NCBI GenBank assembly: GCA_030737875.1 | Contig: CM060926.1 | Location: forward strand, 164,931,579-164,995,578 | Direction: 5' to 3' | Length of the DNA stretch: 64,000 nucleotides | Source of the DNA: Allium sativum | Taxonomy: Eukaryota > Streptophyta > Magnoliopsida > Asparagales > Amaryllidaceae | In this document: in pieces, positions 49,297 through 58,523 of the stretch | Layout of the letters: every line of letters starts with the position of its first letter | Position numbering within the stretch: the stretch's first letter is position 1 | Notes under the pieces: generated by a model | Told to the model about the DNA's origin: nothing | Databases searched by the model: none | The model's input: the letters and a program-made list of their open reading frames with translations, nothing else | Translations under genes and position numbers: made by a program

Positions 49297-50080
49297 TCAT
49301 GCTCCGTAATAGCTTAATCTAGTTGTTAACCATTTTCTTTTGAATGTTGCATTCAGGCCAGTTGTATATGCAGGCGTCGGTCCCTGCTTATTACTTTCGT
49401 ACTTGTCGTTTTCATGTACTCTGTCATCTGATATTTTGGACCTTGACTTGCGACTTTTTGATGTAGTTCTGCTTTGTTGTCGGGAAACCGTGTCTTGCTT
49501 TTCATGCTTTGAGTTTCACTTTCATCTTGCTATACTTCTTTACTTTGCACTCCATGCCCGTTTTATGTTTGCAATACAAATTTTGCATCGTAAACTATAT
49601 ACATGAACATATATATTATTTTTATATTTTCTCTTTTTTTTTTAAAACTATAACCGGGTTGTAGCTTGTTTAAGGGAGCATCGCCAAATCTTATTAATAC
49701 GATGGTGGTGCCCTCACACCGGAATTGGTTTTAATGTTTTGAAAATTAGGCATGACATTTATAGCTAGATTAAGAATTCTGCTATTCCTGGTAACTGAGA
49801 GGGCCAATTGCTTGTGGAATTTGTCAGATAATTTTAACAAAAGTCTTTTAGTTTCATCATTAGTTGAATTTGAAAGATTCAGTTTATAAGCGGATGCCCT
49901 TGAGTGGGTTTTTTGATTCATTATTCGTTGAGTTTGAATAATTCAAAAGCTTATTGAACATGTCGGATGCCTCCGAAAAGGTCTTTGGGTCCGTTAGTAA
50001 CTGGGTTTGGAAGACCCAGAATTAACAGCTGGATTTGGAAGATCCATCATTTAAGCGGATGCCTCGGAAGAGGTCTTAGA
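49297..50080. other. Spacer with degenerate relatives of the 87-bp repeat
   Basis: No gene recognised. From about 49890 the words GCGGATGCC(T/C)(T/C)GGAAGAGGTCTT and TCGGATGCCTCCGAAAAGG recur at about 49892, 49963 and 50057, and look like diverged ancestors of the perfect tandem array that follows. Confidence 0.5.
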
Positions 50081-50084
50081 AAAC

Positions 50085-50447
50085 CCTGTGTTTGTGTCAC
50101 TTTCCAGCCATTTCTTAATGGCATCAACGATGAACCGGGTGCCCCTCGGGGAGGTCTTTTGTTTTATAAGCCCGGTGTTTGTGTCGCAATCCAGCCATAT
50201 CTTTATGGCGTCGGCGATGAACCGGGTGCCCCTCGGGGAGGTCTTTTGTTTTAGAAGCCCAGTGTTTGTGTCGCAATCCAGCCATATCTTTATGGCGTCG
50301 GCGATGAACCGGGTGCCCCTCGGGGAGGTCTTCTGTTATAGAAGCCCGGTGTTTGTGTCGCAATCCAGTCATATCTTTATGGCGTCGGCGATGAACCGGG
50401 TGCCCCTCGGGGAGGTCTTTTATTTTAGAAGCCCGGTGTTTGTGTCG
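50085..50447. repeat. 87-bp tandem repeat, about four copies
   Basis: GATGAACCGGGTGCCCCTCG recurs at 50129, 50216, 50303 and 50390, exactly 87 bp apart, with partial units at both ends. Copies are near-identical. Because 87 is 29 codons, both strands stay open and give spurious repeat ORFs (50088-50492 plus, 50124-50372 minus). The array sits where pol would be expected. Tandem repeats of this kind are known from the untranslated regions of Tat-lineage elements and can seed satellite DNA. Confidence 0.95.
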
Positions 50448-50964
50448 CTTACTAATGAACGCTTGAGTTATCCTTGTCAGGATGTGCCGTAGCAGTCACC
50501 GAGCTTTATTTGACATTGGATATATTTTTCATCTGAATTTGCAAAGTTGCACCTCACTCCATTGGATTTACCCTATTTAATAGGGGTCACCAGAACTTAT
50601 CAAATCGTGAGCCAGTGAGCATCCTGTCATATTAGATCAATTTTAGTGACATTTGACATAACAGAATAATCGAAGTAAAGCGGATACAGACTTTTCATCA
50701 TACGAAAATTAACATAGTAATTGTTCAATTACAATCCACCTTTTACCATAGGAGGCTAATATTTGTAAAAGAAAACATAACAACTTCCCATAAGAATTAA
50801 GCAGAGTGTTTATGTAGAATGTTGACACAAACGGTCGTTGTCCCGAATTCCCAGTATTGAAACCACATCAAAGGTCGACAGTCTGTTGATGCCATTCAGG
50901 TGCTCTTGGCTGATAACATATGACCTTTGCCGGTTGGACTCAAATATTTTAACACCAGCTTTTA
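50448..50964. other. Non-coding spacer between tandem repeat and gag-like ORF
   Basis: No recognised feature. Downstream of the gag-like stop in the minus-strand sense, so it would be 3' of gag in the RNA. No protease or reverse transcriptase motif was found on either strand. Confidence 0.5.
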
Positions 50965-52707
50965 CTAAGTTTCGGCATGGAAGTGTCGAACAATCTTTGG
51001 ATGAATAGGGGCTTGAAATTCCATTGGGACCATTGCCTCCATCGAGTTATACCCTTGAGAACTTGCATAGCTTTGCATCTTCTCCCAACTTTTATTGTTT
51101 GAGAGAGAACTATTTGCCGTAATATTGAACGTTGACTCTACACGGTTACTCATTGGAGCCTTTCCACCTGGACTTGATCGTTTGACGGATATACTTTGCT
51201 TTTGAGGAGTTGAAAGAGGATTTGTCATATGCGATTTCTTGACATATTTTTGCAGCTTGCTCTTCCTAACCAACATCTCGATTGAGCTTTTTAGATGCCT
51301 GCAATCATTAGTATTATGACCAGGCTGGTTGTGATAACGACAGAAACTTCCAGATGTTGCCACTTTGTTTGTGATTTTTAATATTGGTGGTGGATCTGGA
51401 AAGAGTCCTGCACTTTTAGTGGCAAGGAAGATGTTCTCCGAGGAATCATTTAGTGGAGTTAATTCTTTAGATTTGAAGAAGTGAAATCTCTTGTTCGCTT
51501 TTTTCTCTTTGTCTTCATATGTTCTTTTCCGCCTTCCGACATCCTTCTTGTGGCTTGCTGGATAAGTAGGGGAGAAAGGTCGCTTGGACTTGTTTTCCGT
51601 ATTATCATGATGATCACAATTCCCTATGTGAAAATCTGAAACAGTGAGGTACATCCTCCTTCCCATACCAAGTTGTTCTACACAGCTTGCGAGGCTAACT
51701 TGAGTGACTTCAAGAGCCCGTATTCGGTTCAACAACATCTCACTTGAAGCATCTATTTTCTGGTGCAAATTGATCATAGCAACAACGAACTCTTTTGGAG
51801 TTACATAATCCCTTGGGATTTTATTTGCGGTTAGGTTGTCTGCTTGGGAAGCAGCGGAAATCTCCTCAATAACATTGTTAATGGTTCCTGTGAGCTTACT
51901 GCTATTTCCTAAGATAGGCTCCTTGTCTTTATGTTGTCCCATGGGGCTGGTATCAGTCCTTTTCTTTGACATCCGTTCTGACAGGTAATGATAGCTAGCA
52001 AGATGAGGGTCTGTACTTCTGGTATGAAGAAATGCCTCTTCATTAGGATTTGCAACCTTCTGGGCAACATACTTGCTTTCATGTCCTTTCTTTGACGGGA
52101 CTTGTTTGAACACTTTGAGATTTGTTTTGAGATCTTCGATGGCGGTTTCACTTCCACTATTCAACTGAACATTGACCTCCTTTGTGTCATGATTGTGGTT
52201 ATGATCTGACATCAACGAGTGTTCATTCCTATTTAGGTCGATTTCAATTTCACAAGGTACCGGATTGGCTCGAGCAATCAGAAGAGTTTTCATCTTATCC
52301 ATCAAAGTTTCATCTTTACTATTGGAATTGGTGTCAACAACTTTAAACTTGCTATGGGTTATTCCAGCTTCCAAAGTTTCAGCGACAGTCGAACTATTGG
52401 TTTGCGGTATGGCGGAGACATTTTTTACGGCTTTACCGCATTGTTGCGAGTCAACTTTTAAAGATATGAGATTCGTTTGAGTGGTCAGAAGCACATCAAG
52501 CTTATCCATTAAGGCTTTGTGTGAGATTGCCATTTGTTGATTAAAGTCATCTGCAATCATATCCAGTTGATCTTGATTTATGTCAACTCCACATCCCAAG
52601 GATCGATCAATATTTGAAAGATTAGCTCGTGGGTCGGTGATAGCTTCATGATTGATACTTCCCGAAAATCCGGCGGACTCATTGCCGTACTTTTTCGGCA
52701 GAGGCAT
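50965..52707 (-). CDS. Gag-like protein of the Tat-like element
   Basis: Intact frame of about 580 codons; the first ATG is at 52707 (the open frame extends upstream without another ATG). The recognisable part is FCRYHNQPGHNTNDCRHLK (about 51350-51295), a C-x2-H-x4-H-x4-C knuckle followed by a helix with IEMLVRKSKLQKYVKKS. This combination is typical of the C-terminal nucleocapsid region of Tat/RIRE2-type plant Gag. Upstream lies a basic region (KKDVGRRKRTYEDKEKKANK). I do not see a normal capsid (retrotransposon gag) domain. The first 300 residues instead contain repeated LMDKLDVLL / LMDKMKTLL / IDASSEMLLNRIRAL heptad-like segments. It lies directly downstream of the PBS. It could act in RNA binding with proteins supplied in trans. 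Confidence 0.75.
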   Translation of the reverse strand: MPLPKKYGNESAGFSGSINHEAITDPRANLSNIDRSLGCGVDINQDQLDMIADDFNQQMAISHKALMDKLDVLLTTQTNLISLKVDSQQCGKAVKNVSAIPQTNSSTVAETLEAGITHSKFKVVDTNSNSKDETLMDKMKTLLIARANPVPCEIEIDLNRNEHSLMSDHNHNHDTKEVNVQLNSGSETAIEDLKTNLKVFKQVPSKKGHESKYVAQKVANPNEEAFLHTRSTDPHLASYHYLSERMSKKRTDTSPMGQHKDKEPILGNSSKLTGTINNVIEEISAASQADNLTANKIPRDYVTPKEFVVAMINLHQKIDASSEMLLNRIRALEVTQVSLASCVEQLGMGRRMYLTVSDFHIGNCDHHDNTENKSKRPFSPTYPASHKKDVGRRKRTYEDKEKKANKRFHFFKSKELTPLNDSSENIFLATKSAGLFPDPPPILKITNKVATSGSFCRYHNQPGHNTNDCRHLKSSIEMLVRKSKLQKYVKKSHMTNPLSTPQKQSISVKRSSPGGKAPMSNRVESTFNITANSSLSNNKSWEKMQSYASSQGYNSMEAMVPMEFQAPIHPKIVRHFHAET

Positions 52708-52861
52708 AACTTCGTGCAACTCTTCAGATTTTGGTAGAGACCTTTTGAATTTGAAATAGAGTTGATCGATTAGTCTAGATCGGAGGCTTGTGAAACCTAC
52801 GGTAGAGGTAGGCTTAGAACTTCAATAGCAAGGCTCTTAAGATTGAGAAAAGTGTGAAAGC

Positions 52862-52880
52862 GGCCCCATGGTGGGCGCCA
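52862..52880 (-). promoter_or_regulatory. Primer binding site of the Tat-like element
   Basis: Minus-strand TGGCGCCCACCATGGGGCC begins two bases inside the LTR end at 52883. It starts with TGG, complementary to tRNA CCA, and resembles the TTTGGCGCCCACCGTGGGG site of related plant elements. I do not assign the tRNA. Confidence 0.8.
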
Positions 52881-52882
52881 AA

Positions 52883-53384
52883 TGTTTACTCCAAAAATGG
52901 GCAAACACCAAAAGTGCAAGAATTAGATCTCACAAAAATGAAAGAGTGGAGCCACAAAACAATTGAAATGTAAGTAAAAGACACAAGGTTTATAGTGGTT
53001 CAATCCAATGAGGATTTACATCCACTTTCATGAAGGAATTCATTATCAATATGAAGATTACAAGATCATATCCTCTCATATAACATTATCACACTCTCAC
53101 ATACATGAATCATACTCAAATTCCTTAGAAATGATGAGGAAAGATGTTGATCCGAGATGATATGATGGAATATGGTGGAGAATTAATAGGATTCCTTTCT
53201 AAGTGCAAGCCTCTCCGATATTGTTTTTAAGTCGCATGTTCTTTTGATGCTTTTGATGGAGATTAGGATCCATGAATCGATCTTCTCTCTTTGGAGTTGG
53301 ATGGTTGTTACAAATGTTTGAAGAATATTTTGGAAGCATTTCGTGGCCTTGAGATTCGATCCCCTTGAGTGAAGAAGTGCAGGG
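52883..53384 (-). repeat. 5' LTR of the Tat-like element, interrupted
   Basis: About 500 bp matching 42642-43140 almost base for base, then cut by TGTAATAACCC at 53385. The remaining about 720 bp should follow the nested elements beyond 64000. The minus-strand ORF at 53183-53500 spans the junction and is an artefact. Confidence 0.88.
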
Positions 53385-54394
53385 TGTAATAACCCGGAAA
53401 ATCTGGGCCAGTTTAAAATTTTTATTTTGGCAAGTTTAGCGGATTCTGAATATTTAAAATGAATTATTTTAAATAATATCGACGGAAAATTTATTTTCAA
53501 TATAATTCAACGTATATATTTTACGCGTCGTCGTTAGAATATAAATATTTATATATAATTATAAATAGAATTGAAAATGGCGCGGTAGTTCGATAATTCG
53601 ATTTCAAACTTCAATTGAATGTACCGGGTGCAAAACAATCCGGATTTTAGTAAAACCAAAAACATTAGGATCTGATTGATAATATCTTTCTAACGGATGT
53701 AAGAAGCTGAGATTTCATCTTAGAAATGATAAGATATGTCCAGTTGAAAATTCTGAATAGTCGCTATGGAATTCAGGCCCTTAAAAATGGACATTTTGCA
53801 AATGACCTCGGATTTCGACGAAACCAGTTTTGTTGGGTCCGTGATGTCGAATTATTGCTAGGTTTCAAATTTCATAATTTTCTGAATCAATATGTGAGCG
53901 TGGCAAAGGAAAACGCGTTTTGACCAGTTTCAGTTGATTTTAATCGACTGGAAATTGGCCATTTTTCTAACGGTCTCAGAATTCAACGAAACTAGTTTTG
54001 TTAGGACCGTATCGTCAATACGAAGCTAGAAAATATTTTTCTGGAATTTTTCTAGTTAGTATGTGACCCCGGTAATTTGAAATGTGCGTTTAAAATTCAA
54101 TATAGTGATTTAAATGAAAATTCAAAAGGAAACTGATTGTAACGATCAAATCAGCTTGCGATACATATCCCATTGTGTTCGGAATGGGGGTGAAACGCTA
54201 TGGACGACAGGCGGTGGGCCTCGTTTCGAGGTCATATGTAAAAGTCAACTCTTTGCTAAAATAAATAATTAAATAATAAAAAAATAATAATAATAATAAT
54301 CATTTCCCTCCCCCCCCCCCCCCCTTTATCTTTGTTCTGGCCCCCCCCTTTCTCATTTCGATTCAAACAGAAAAGTGAAAAAAAAAAAAAAAAA

Positions 54395-54648
54395 AAAAGA
54401 ACCCTAAGCCGATCGACAGCCGCCCCCCCTGGAGCGCCGCCGCCCCCCTCAAGTCCTGACGCCGACGAGCCTACCACCGCCGCCGTACCTCGAAGCCCCC
54501 CCCCTCGAGACATCACCGACGAAGCAGTCGCCCCACCCCCCCCGTCGAACCCAATCGCGACATCCAATCGAGCAACCCCCGAAGACATCGCGGCACCTTC
54601 GAGCGTGACCACCAACCCTGCCGCCGACTCCTCCCATTCGAAATCTCG
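54395..54648 (+). other. GC-rich exon-like module with GTGAGC donor-like site (53385 element)
   Basis: Follows a pyrimidine-rich stretch and an A20 run. It starts GAACCCTAAGCCGATCGACA and is very C-rich and proline-coding (PPPPSSPDADEPTTAAVPRS in one frame), ending CTCG|GTGAGCT with GT at 54649. The 3' LTR copy is at 60552-60802. The frame is sensitive to homopolymer length, which differs between the two LTRs, so a conserved protein is unlikely. Confidence 0.45.
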
Positions 54649-54933
54649 GTGAGCTATTTCATTTTTATTTTGATTTTTATTTTCGAATTTATAAGCTAAT
54701 TTCTGATTTTTTTTGTCTGTTTTAAGTTTTAAAAACTGTTTTTAAAAAAAGGAAAGTAAAACAGATTTTTAAAAAGATTTAAAAAAAAACAGAAATTTAA
54801 AATTGAAAACTGTTTTTTTTAAGGATGTAAAAACAGAAATTGAAATAAAGAAAAAAACTGCATTTTTTTTTAAGATGAAAAAAAACTGCATTTTTATAAA
54901 AGAGTTTTAAAAACTGTTTTGAAAAATAATTTA

Positions 54934-55135
54934 AACATCGTTTTTAAAAGTATAGTAGAAAACATCGTTTTTAAAAGTATAGTAGAAAACATCGTTTTTA
55001 AAAGTATAGTAGAAAACATCGTTTTTAAAAGTATAGTAGAAAACATCGTTTTTAAAAGTATAGTAGAAAACATCGTTTTTAAAAGTATAGTAGAAAACAT
55101 CGTTTTTAAAAGTATAATAGAAAACATCGTTTTTA
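54934..55135 (+). repeat. 27-bp tandem repeat A, seven units
   Basis: Unit AACATCGTTTTTAAAAGTAT plus AGTAGAA, starting at 54934 and every 27 bp to 55096, then a partial unit. The last full unit has ATAATAGAA. Open in both directions (NIVFKSIVE or MFSTILLKT repeats), which are not genes. The 3' LTR copy has eight units (61083-61310). Confidence 0.95.
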
Positions 55136-56400
55136 AAAAAAAAAAAATATAGTAGAAAATTTTGCTTTGAAAAATATAGAAGAAGATTTTGTTTTTAAAA
55201 CGAAATAAAAATTCGATTTTTATATATTGAACTTTGAAATAAAAATTCGATTTTTATATATGGAACTTTGAAGAAAAAATAGAATTTTTATATATTGAAC
55301 TTTGAAGAAAAATTCGATTTTTATATATTGAACTTCGATATAAAAATATGATTTTTATATATATAGAACATCGAAAGAAAAATACGATTTTATATATGGA
55401 ATAGCGAAGTAAAAATTCGATTTTTGCATATGTAGAGAATACGGGCGAAGAAAGTGACATCGACGAGAACAGTGAAGATTTCCTGCATAAGAAGTGCCGT
55501 GGAGCTAGGATAGCTATAAGTGAGAATTTCTCACCTTTCAATTTTATTTCTAGTTATATTTATATATATATACTAGGATGCAGACGGTGTTTAGTAGCAC
55601 CCGACACCCGTCCACAGACCATGGACTTGTTTGTTTGACTGTTTGGTGATTGATTGAGATATTGGTTTGAATGTGGTTTGTGGTGTGAAAAATCGAATCG
55701 ATAAATTGGTTAGGATTAGACGTGCGCCGTTATAAGGCGAAGGAGTAAGACTAGGTTAGACTCTTACTCCAAATTTTGTGGTTTACATAACGAAAGTGAT
55801 TTGATTGATGTGTGAATGGCGTGGGCCTTCACTAGACCGGGGATAAGGCTAGGCCTTGTCCCGTTTCTAGTATCGTGCCGTTATGCCGCCGAAATTTTCT
55901 AAAATATGTTAGAAAAATAAAAATAATCATTTATTGAATAAATGAACTGAATAGATATTCATATGTTAAGATAAATTGTTTTATCGTTAAAAATATAATT
56001 TTTAACGTGAATGCGAATAAATAAAATATTCATTTACAAACCGGACGGTTTGTTTATGTACACCTATTTGAAGGACATTGATTGGGTTGATAAATTTTAC
56101 ACATCGCCCAACTGCACGAATAAAAACTTATGTTTGATTGTTTGAAACCCTACACGGGTGTTGGGATGAAATTTAAAGTTCACTCATCCTGACTGATTAA
56201 ATATGTCGATCGATAGATTGACAGACTGTTATAAGCGTTAGATATTTATATTTGATGCTTATACAGTTTAGTGCACTTTGGTTGATGGTTGATTATTTTT
56301 CAATGCTATTATATACATGTGTTGTATGAAAATCCATATAGTTAACTTTATATGGTAATTGATTGGGCCTCATTCCAATTTGAAAAATAAAGAATATTAT

Positions 56401-56675
56401 AAAATAAAGGTTCATGTGTTGACTATATTCATCCGTTGATATTAGTCATGTTTTGAACGAAATATTTTTATAATAAAATTTATATCTTTATCAATATTAT
56501 AAAATAAAGGTTCATGTGTTGACTATATTCATCCGTTGATATTAGTCATGTTTTGAACGAAATATTTTTATAATAAAATTTATATCTTTATCAATATTAT
56601 AAAATAAAGGTTCATGTGTTGACTATATTCATCCGTTGATATTAGTCATGTGTTGAACGAAGTATTTTAACAAAA
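56401..56675 (+). repeat. 100-bp tandem repeat, about 2.7 copies
   Basis: AAAATAAAGGTTCATGTGTT starts at 56401, 56501 and 56601. The first two units are identical as far as I can see. The third diverges after GTCATG(T)GTTGAACGAA. Units contain the CATGTGTTGA word that is also scattered upstream of the TATA core in the related LTRs. Confidence 0.93.
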
Positions 56676-56803
56676 ATAGTCACACACGGACGGTACTCAT
56701 TCGTTGAGATTAGTCGTGTGTTGACAAAAAGAAATATTTGAAATAGAATATATAAAGCCGTGTTGAATAGTGATGCGCCATTTTGACGCGAACGATAAAT
56801 ATA

Positions 56804-57154
56804 ACGATTTCGAAATGAATTGAATATATAACGATTTCGAAATGAATTGAATATATAACGATTTCGAAATGAATTGAATATATAACGATTTCGAAATGAA
56901 TTGAATATATAACGATTTCGAAATGAATTGAATATATAACGATTTCGAAATGAATTGAATATATAACGATTTCGAAATGAATTGAATATATAACGATTTC
57001 GAAATGAATTGAATATATAACGATTTCGAAATGAATTGAATATATAACGATTTCGAAATGAATTGAATATATAACGATTTCGAAATGAATTGAATATATA
57101 ACGATTTCGAAATGAATTGAATATATAACGATTTCGAAATGAATTGAATATAAA
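56804..57154 (+). repeat. 27-bp tandem repeat B, thirteen perfect units
   Basis: Unit ACGATTTCGAAATGAATTGA plus ATATATA, starting at 56804 and every 27 bp to 57128, followed by diverged units. The minus-strand frames of 175 and 216 residues (IYSIHFEIV repeats) are by-products of the 9-codon period. Confidence 0.95.
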
Positions 57155-57515
57155 ACGATTTCGAATTGAATGGAATAGAAAACCAATTTGATTTCAAATT
57201 GAATATATAATGAACTTGATTCAAATAGAAACCGAAACGAATTTAATTTGAATAGAAAATGAATTTGAATCGAATAGAAAATCAATTTGAATTGAATTGA
57301 ATTGAATTGAATTGAGAAACGAATTCGAATTGAATTTGAAATGAAGTGAAATGAATTCAAATTAAATTGAAATTTGAATTGAATAGAAATGAATTTTAAA
57401 ACGAATTTATAAAGAAGAATTCAATTTTGATTTGAATTGAAATAGAAGTTGACTTTGTTTTTGAAACGAATTCAAAACTAAATATATAATTCGTTTTAAA
57501 TAGGAATCGACGAAA

Positions 57516-57583
57516 TATATATTATATATATTATATATATAATATAATGGCCTGAATAGAACGCGCCGCGCCGCGGCAGTTCG
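57516..57583 (+). promoter_or_regulatory. Putative LTR core promoter (53385 element)
   Basis: TATATATTATATATATAATA is followed by ATGGCCTGAATAGAACGCGC and CGCGCCGCGGCAGTTCG. The roughly 300 bp beyond (to about 57850) are the best conserved part of the family in all copies, as expected for R. A TATA box and start near 57549 are inferred. Confidence 0.55.
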
Positions 57584-58030
57584 TAAATTTCGACCATTTA
57601 TTTCAAACGGACATTACGGGAGATCCGACCGTCGGATTCTCCTAAAACCGGAACCGTTGGGTTCGTATCGAAAAGAGCTTTCTAACGAATATTAGAAATT
57701 AAAAATCTAACGGTTGGATTTGGAGATACGTCCAAATCAAATTCGAAAAAGGTCGCTGTAAGTGCAGTTCGATGGCCATTGTTGGAAATCGACTGTACGG
57801 GCCTTGATAAAATTATTAAAAATATCAATAATTGTTGTAAAATCATAAGAAATGATTTGGGAAAAATTGGGGTGAAAAACTCCATATTTGAAAAGATAAA
57901 AATAGATTTTTATCGAAATGAACTAGTTTTGAACTAAATTTAAAACCCAATCATTTTTAAATAAATGAATTAGATTTAAAAAGGGGTTTTAAATAATCGA
58001 ATTTCTAATATATTTGATTGAATTTGAAAT

Positions 58031-58145
58031 GGGTTTATCGTGAACGGTGTTTTAAATAACACTAGTTCTTTAACCCGATAACAAATAGAATGTGATTTGG
58101 GTTTGTCGTGAACTGTGTTTTAAATAACACCTAGTTCTTTAACCC
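58031..58145 (+). repeat. Two leader-hairpin units (53385 element)
   Basis: 58031-58076 and 58099-58145. In the sense strand each reads GGGTTTATCGTGAACGGTGT or a close variant, then an AT loop, then AACACTAGTTCTTTAACCC. Arms GGGTT/AACCC, GAAC/GTTC and GTGTT/AACAC pair. They lie about 480-600 nt after the inferred start. Confidence 0.75.
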
Positions 58146-58503
58146 AGTAAAAGGAGTTTCAACGAACCTGCAATTAGATTGAAATTCGAATTGATAATCT
58201 AAATTATCAAATTTAGAAGATGAGCGAGAATGGAGTATCACCAGTTCTTGTTGCTGGCCCTGAGTAGGCCGGGTACACATGATAGGGGGTTCTCGCTTCG
58301 CGGTTTGGTGGCGAACGGTAGACTCTTACCCCTACATGGCGCCGGGGAGGGCGTTGGTTCGCCAATAGGCGCGAGACTCGAGAGGGTCGCCGTAAAACAA
58401 GGGACTGGGGGACCATGTGTGAGCCGCGGTGGGTTTTACCTGCTGGAATGGAGGATGAAGGGATGGTTGCAAAGCCTACCGGATTTCGCGTTGCCGTCAC
58501 ATT

Positions 58504-58523
58504 TGGTATCAGAGCTTTGGTTT
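58504..58523 (+). promoter_or_regulatory. Primer binding site, initiator tRNA-Met type
   Basis: TGGTATCAGAGCTTTGGTTT, two bases after the LTR end. The first 12 nt match the common plant site complementary to the 3' end of initiator tRNA-Met. Confidence 0.93.

Larger units (their letters stand above)
42642..53384 (-). mobile_element. Tat-like Ty3/gypsy derivative: gag-like ORF, antisense ORF, no pol (5' LTR incomplete)
   Basis: Two direct repeats, 42642-43862 and 52883-53384 (incomplete), share TGTTTACTCCAAAAATGGG onward over about 500 bp. The PBS next to the right repeat and the purine-rich tract next to the left repeat set minus orientation. Reading 5' to 3' on the minus strand: PBS, gag-like ORF, 87-bp tandem repeat, antisense multi-part ORF, motif-rich region, 3' LTR. 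The place normally holding protease, reverse transcriptase, RNase H and integrase has none. The 5' LTR is broken at 53384 by another element, so the rest should lie beyond the window. Confidence 0.85.
53385..58501 (+). repeat. 5' LTR of the 53385 element
   Basis: Begins TGTAATAACCCGG and ends GCCGTCACA. Order of modules: conserved block with GTCAATACGAAGCTAGAAAA (about 54014), C and A homopolymers and GC-rich module (54305-54648), 27-bp array (54934-55135), ATAAAAATTC arrays (55200-55430), palindrome GTGAGAATTTCTCAC (about 55521), block GATGCAGACGGTG (55580), 100-bp repeats (56401-56675), second 27-bp array (56804-57154), TATA/GC core (57516-57583), hairpins (58031-58145), GC-richer 3' part (58210-58501). 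ORFs within are repeat or chance frames. Confidence 0.92.

Noticed and set aside
50088..50492. 134-residue repeat protein over the 87-bp array
   Set aside because: 87 bp is 29 codons, so frames stay open by arithmetic; there is also an open frame on the opposite strand.
52265..52480. Plus-strand ORF within the gag-like gene
   Set aside because: Shadow of the minus-strand gag-like frame, which has the zinc-knuckle motif.
54332..54652. Proline-rich 106-residue open frame in the GC module
   Set aside because: The frame depends on C and A homopolymer lengths that differ between the two LTRs of the same element. Read as a possible exon-like leader, not a protein.
54894..55152. Open frames over repeat A on both strands
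   Set aside because: Same cause: the 27-bp period keeps both strands open; unit number varies between LTRs.
56804..57154. Regular 27-bp units considered as a CRISPR array
   Set aside because: Units are contiguous with no unique spacers, in plant nuclear transposon DNA.
56697..57360. Minus-strand ORFs of 175 and 216 residues (IYSIHFEIV repeats)
   Set aside because: Produced by a 27-bp tandem repeat whose period is a multiple of three; no independent coding evidence.
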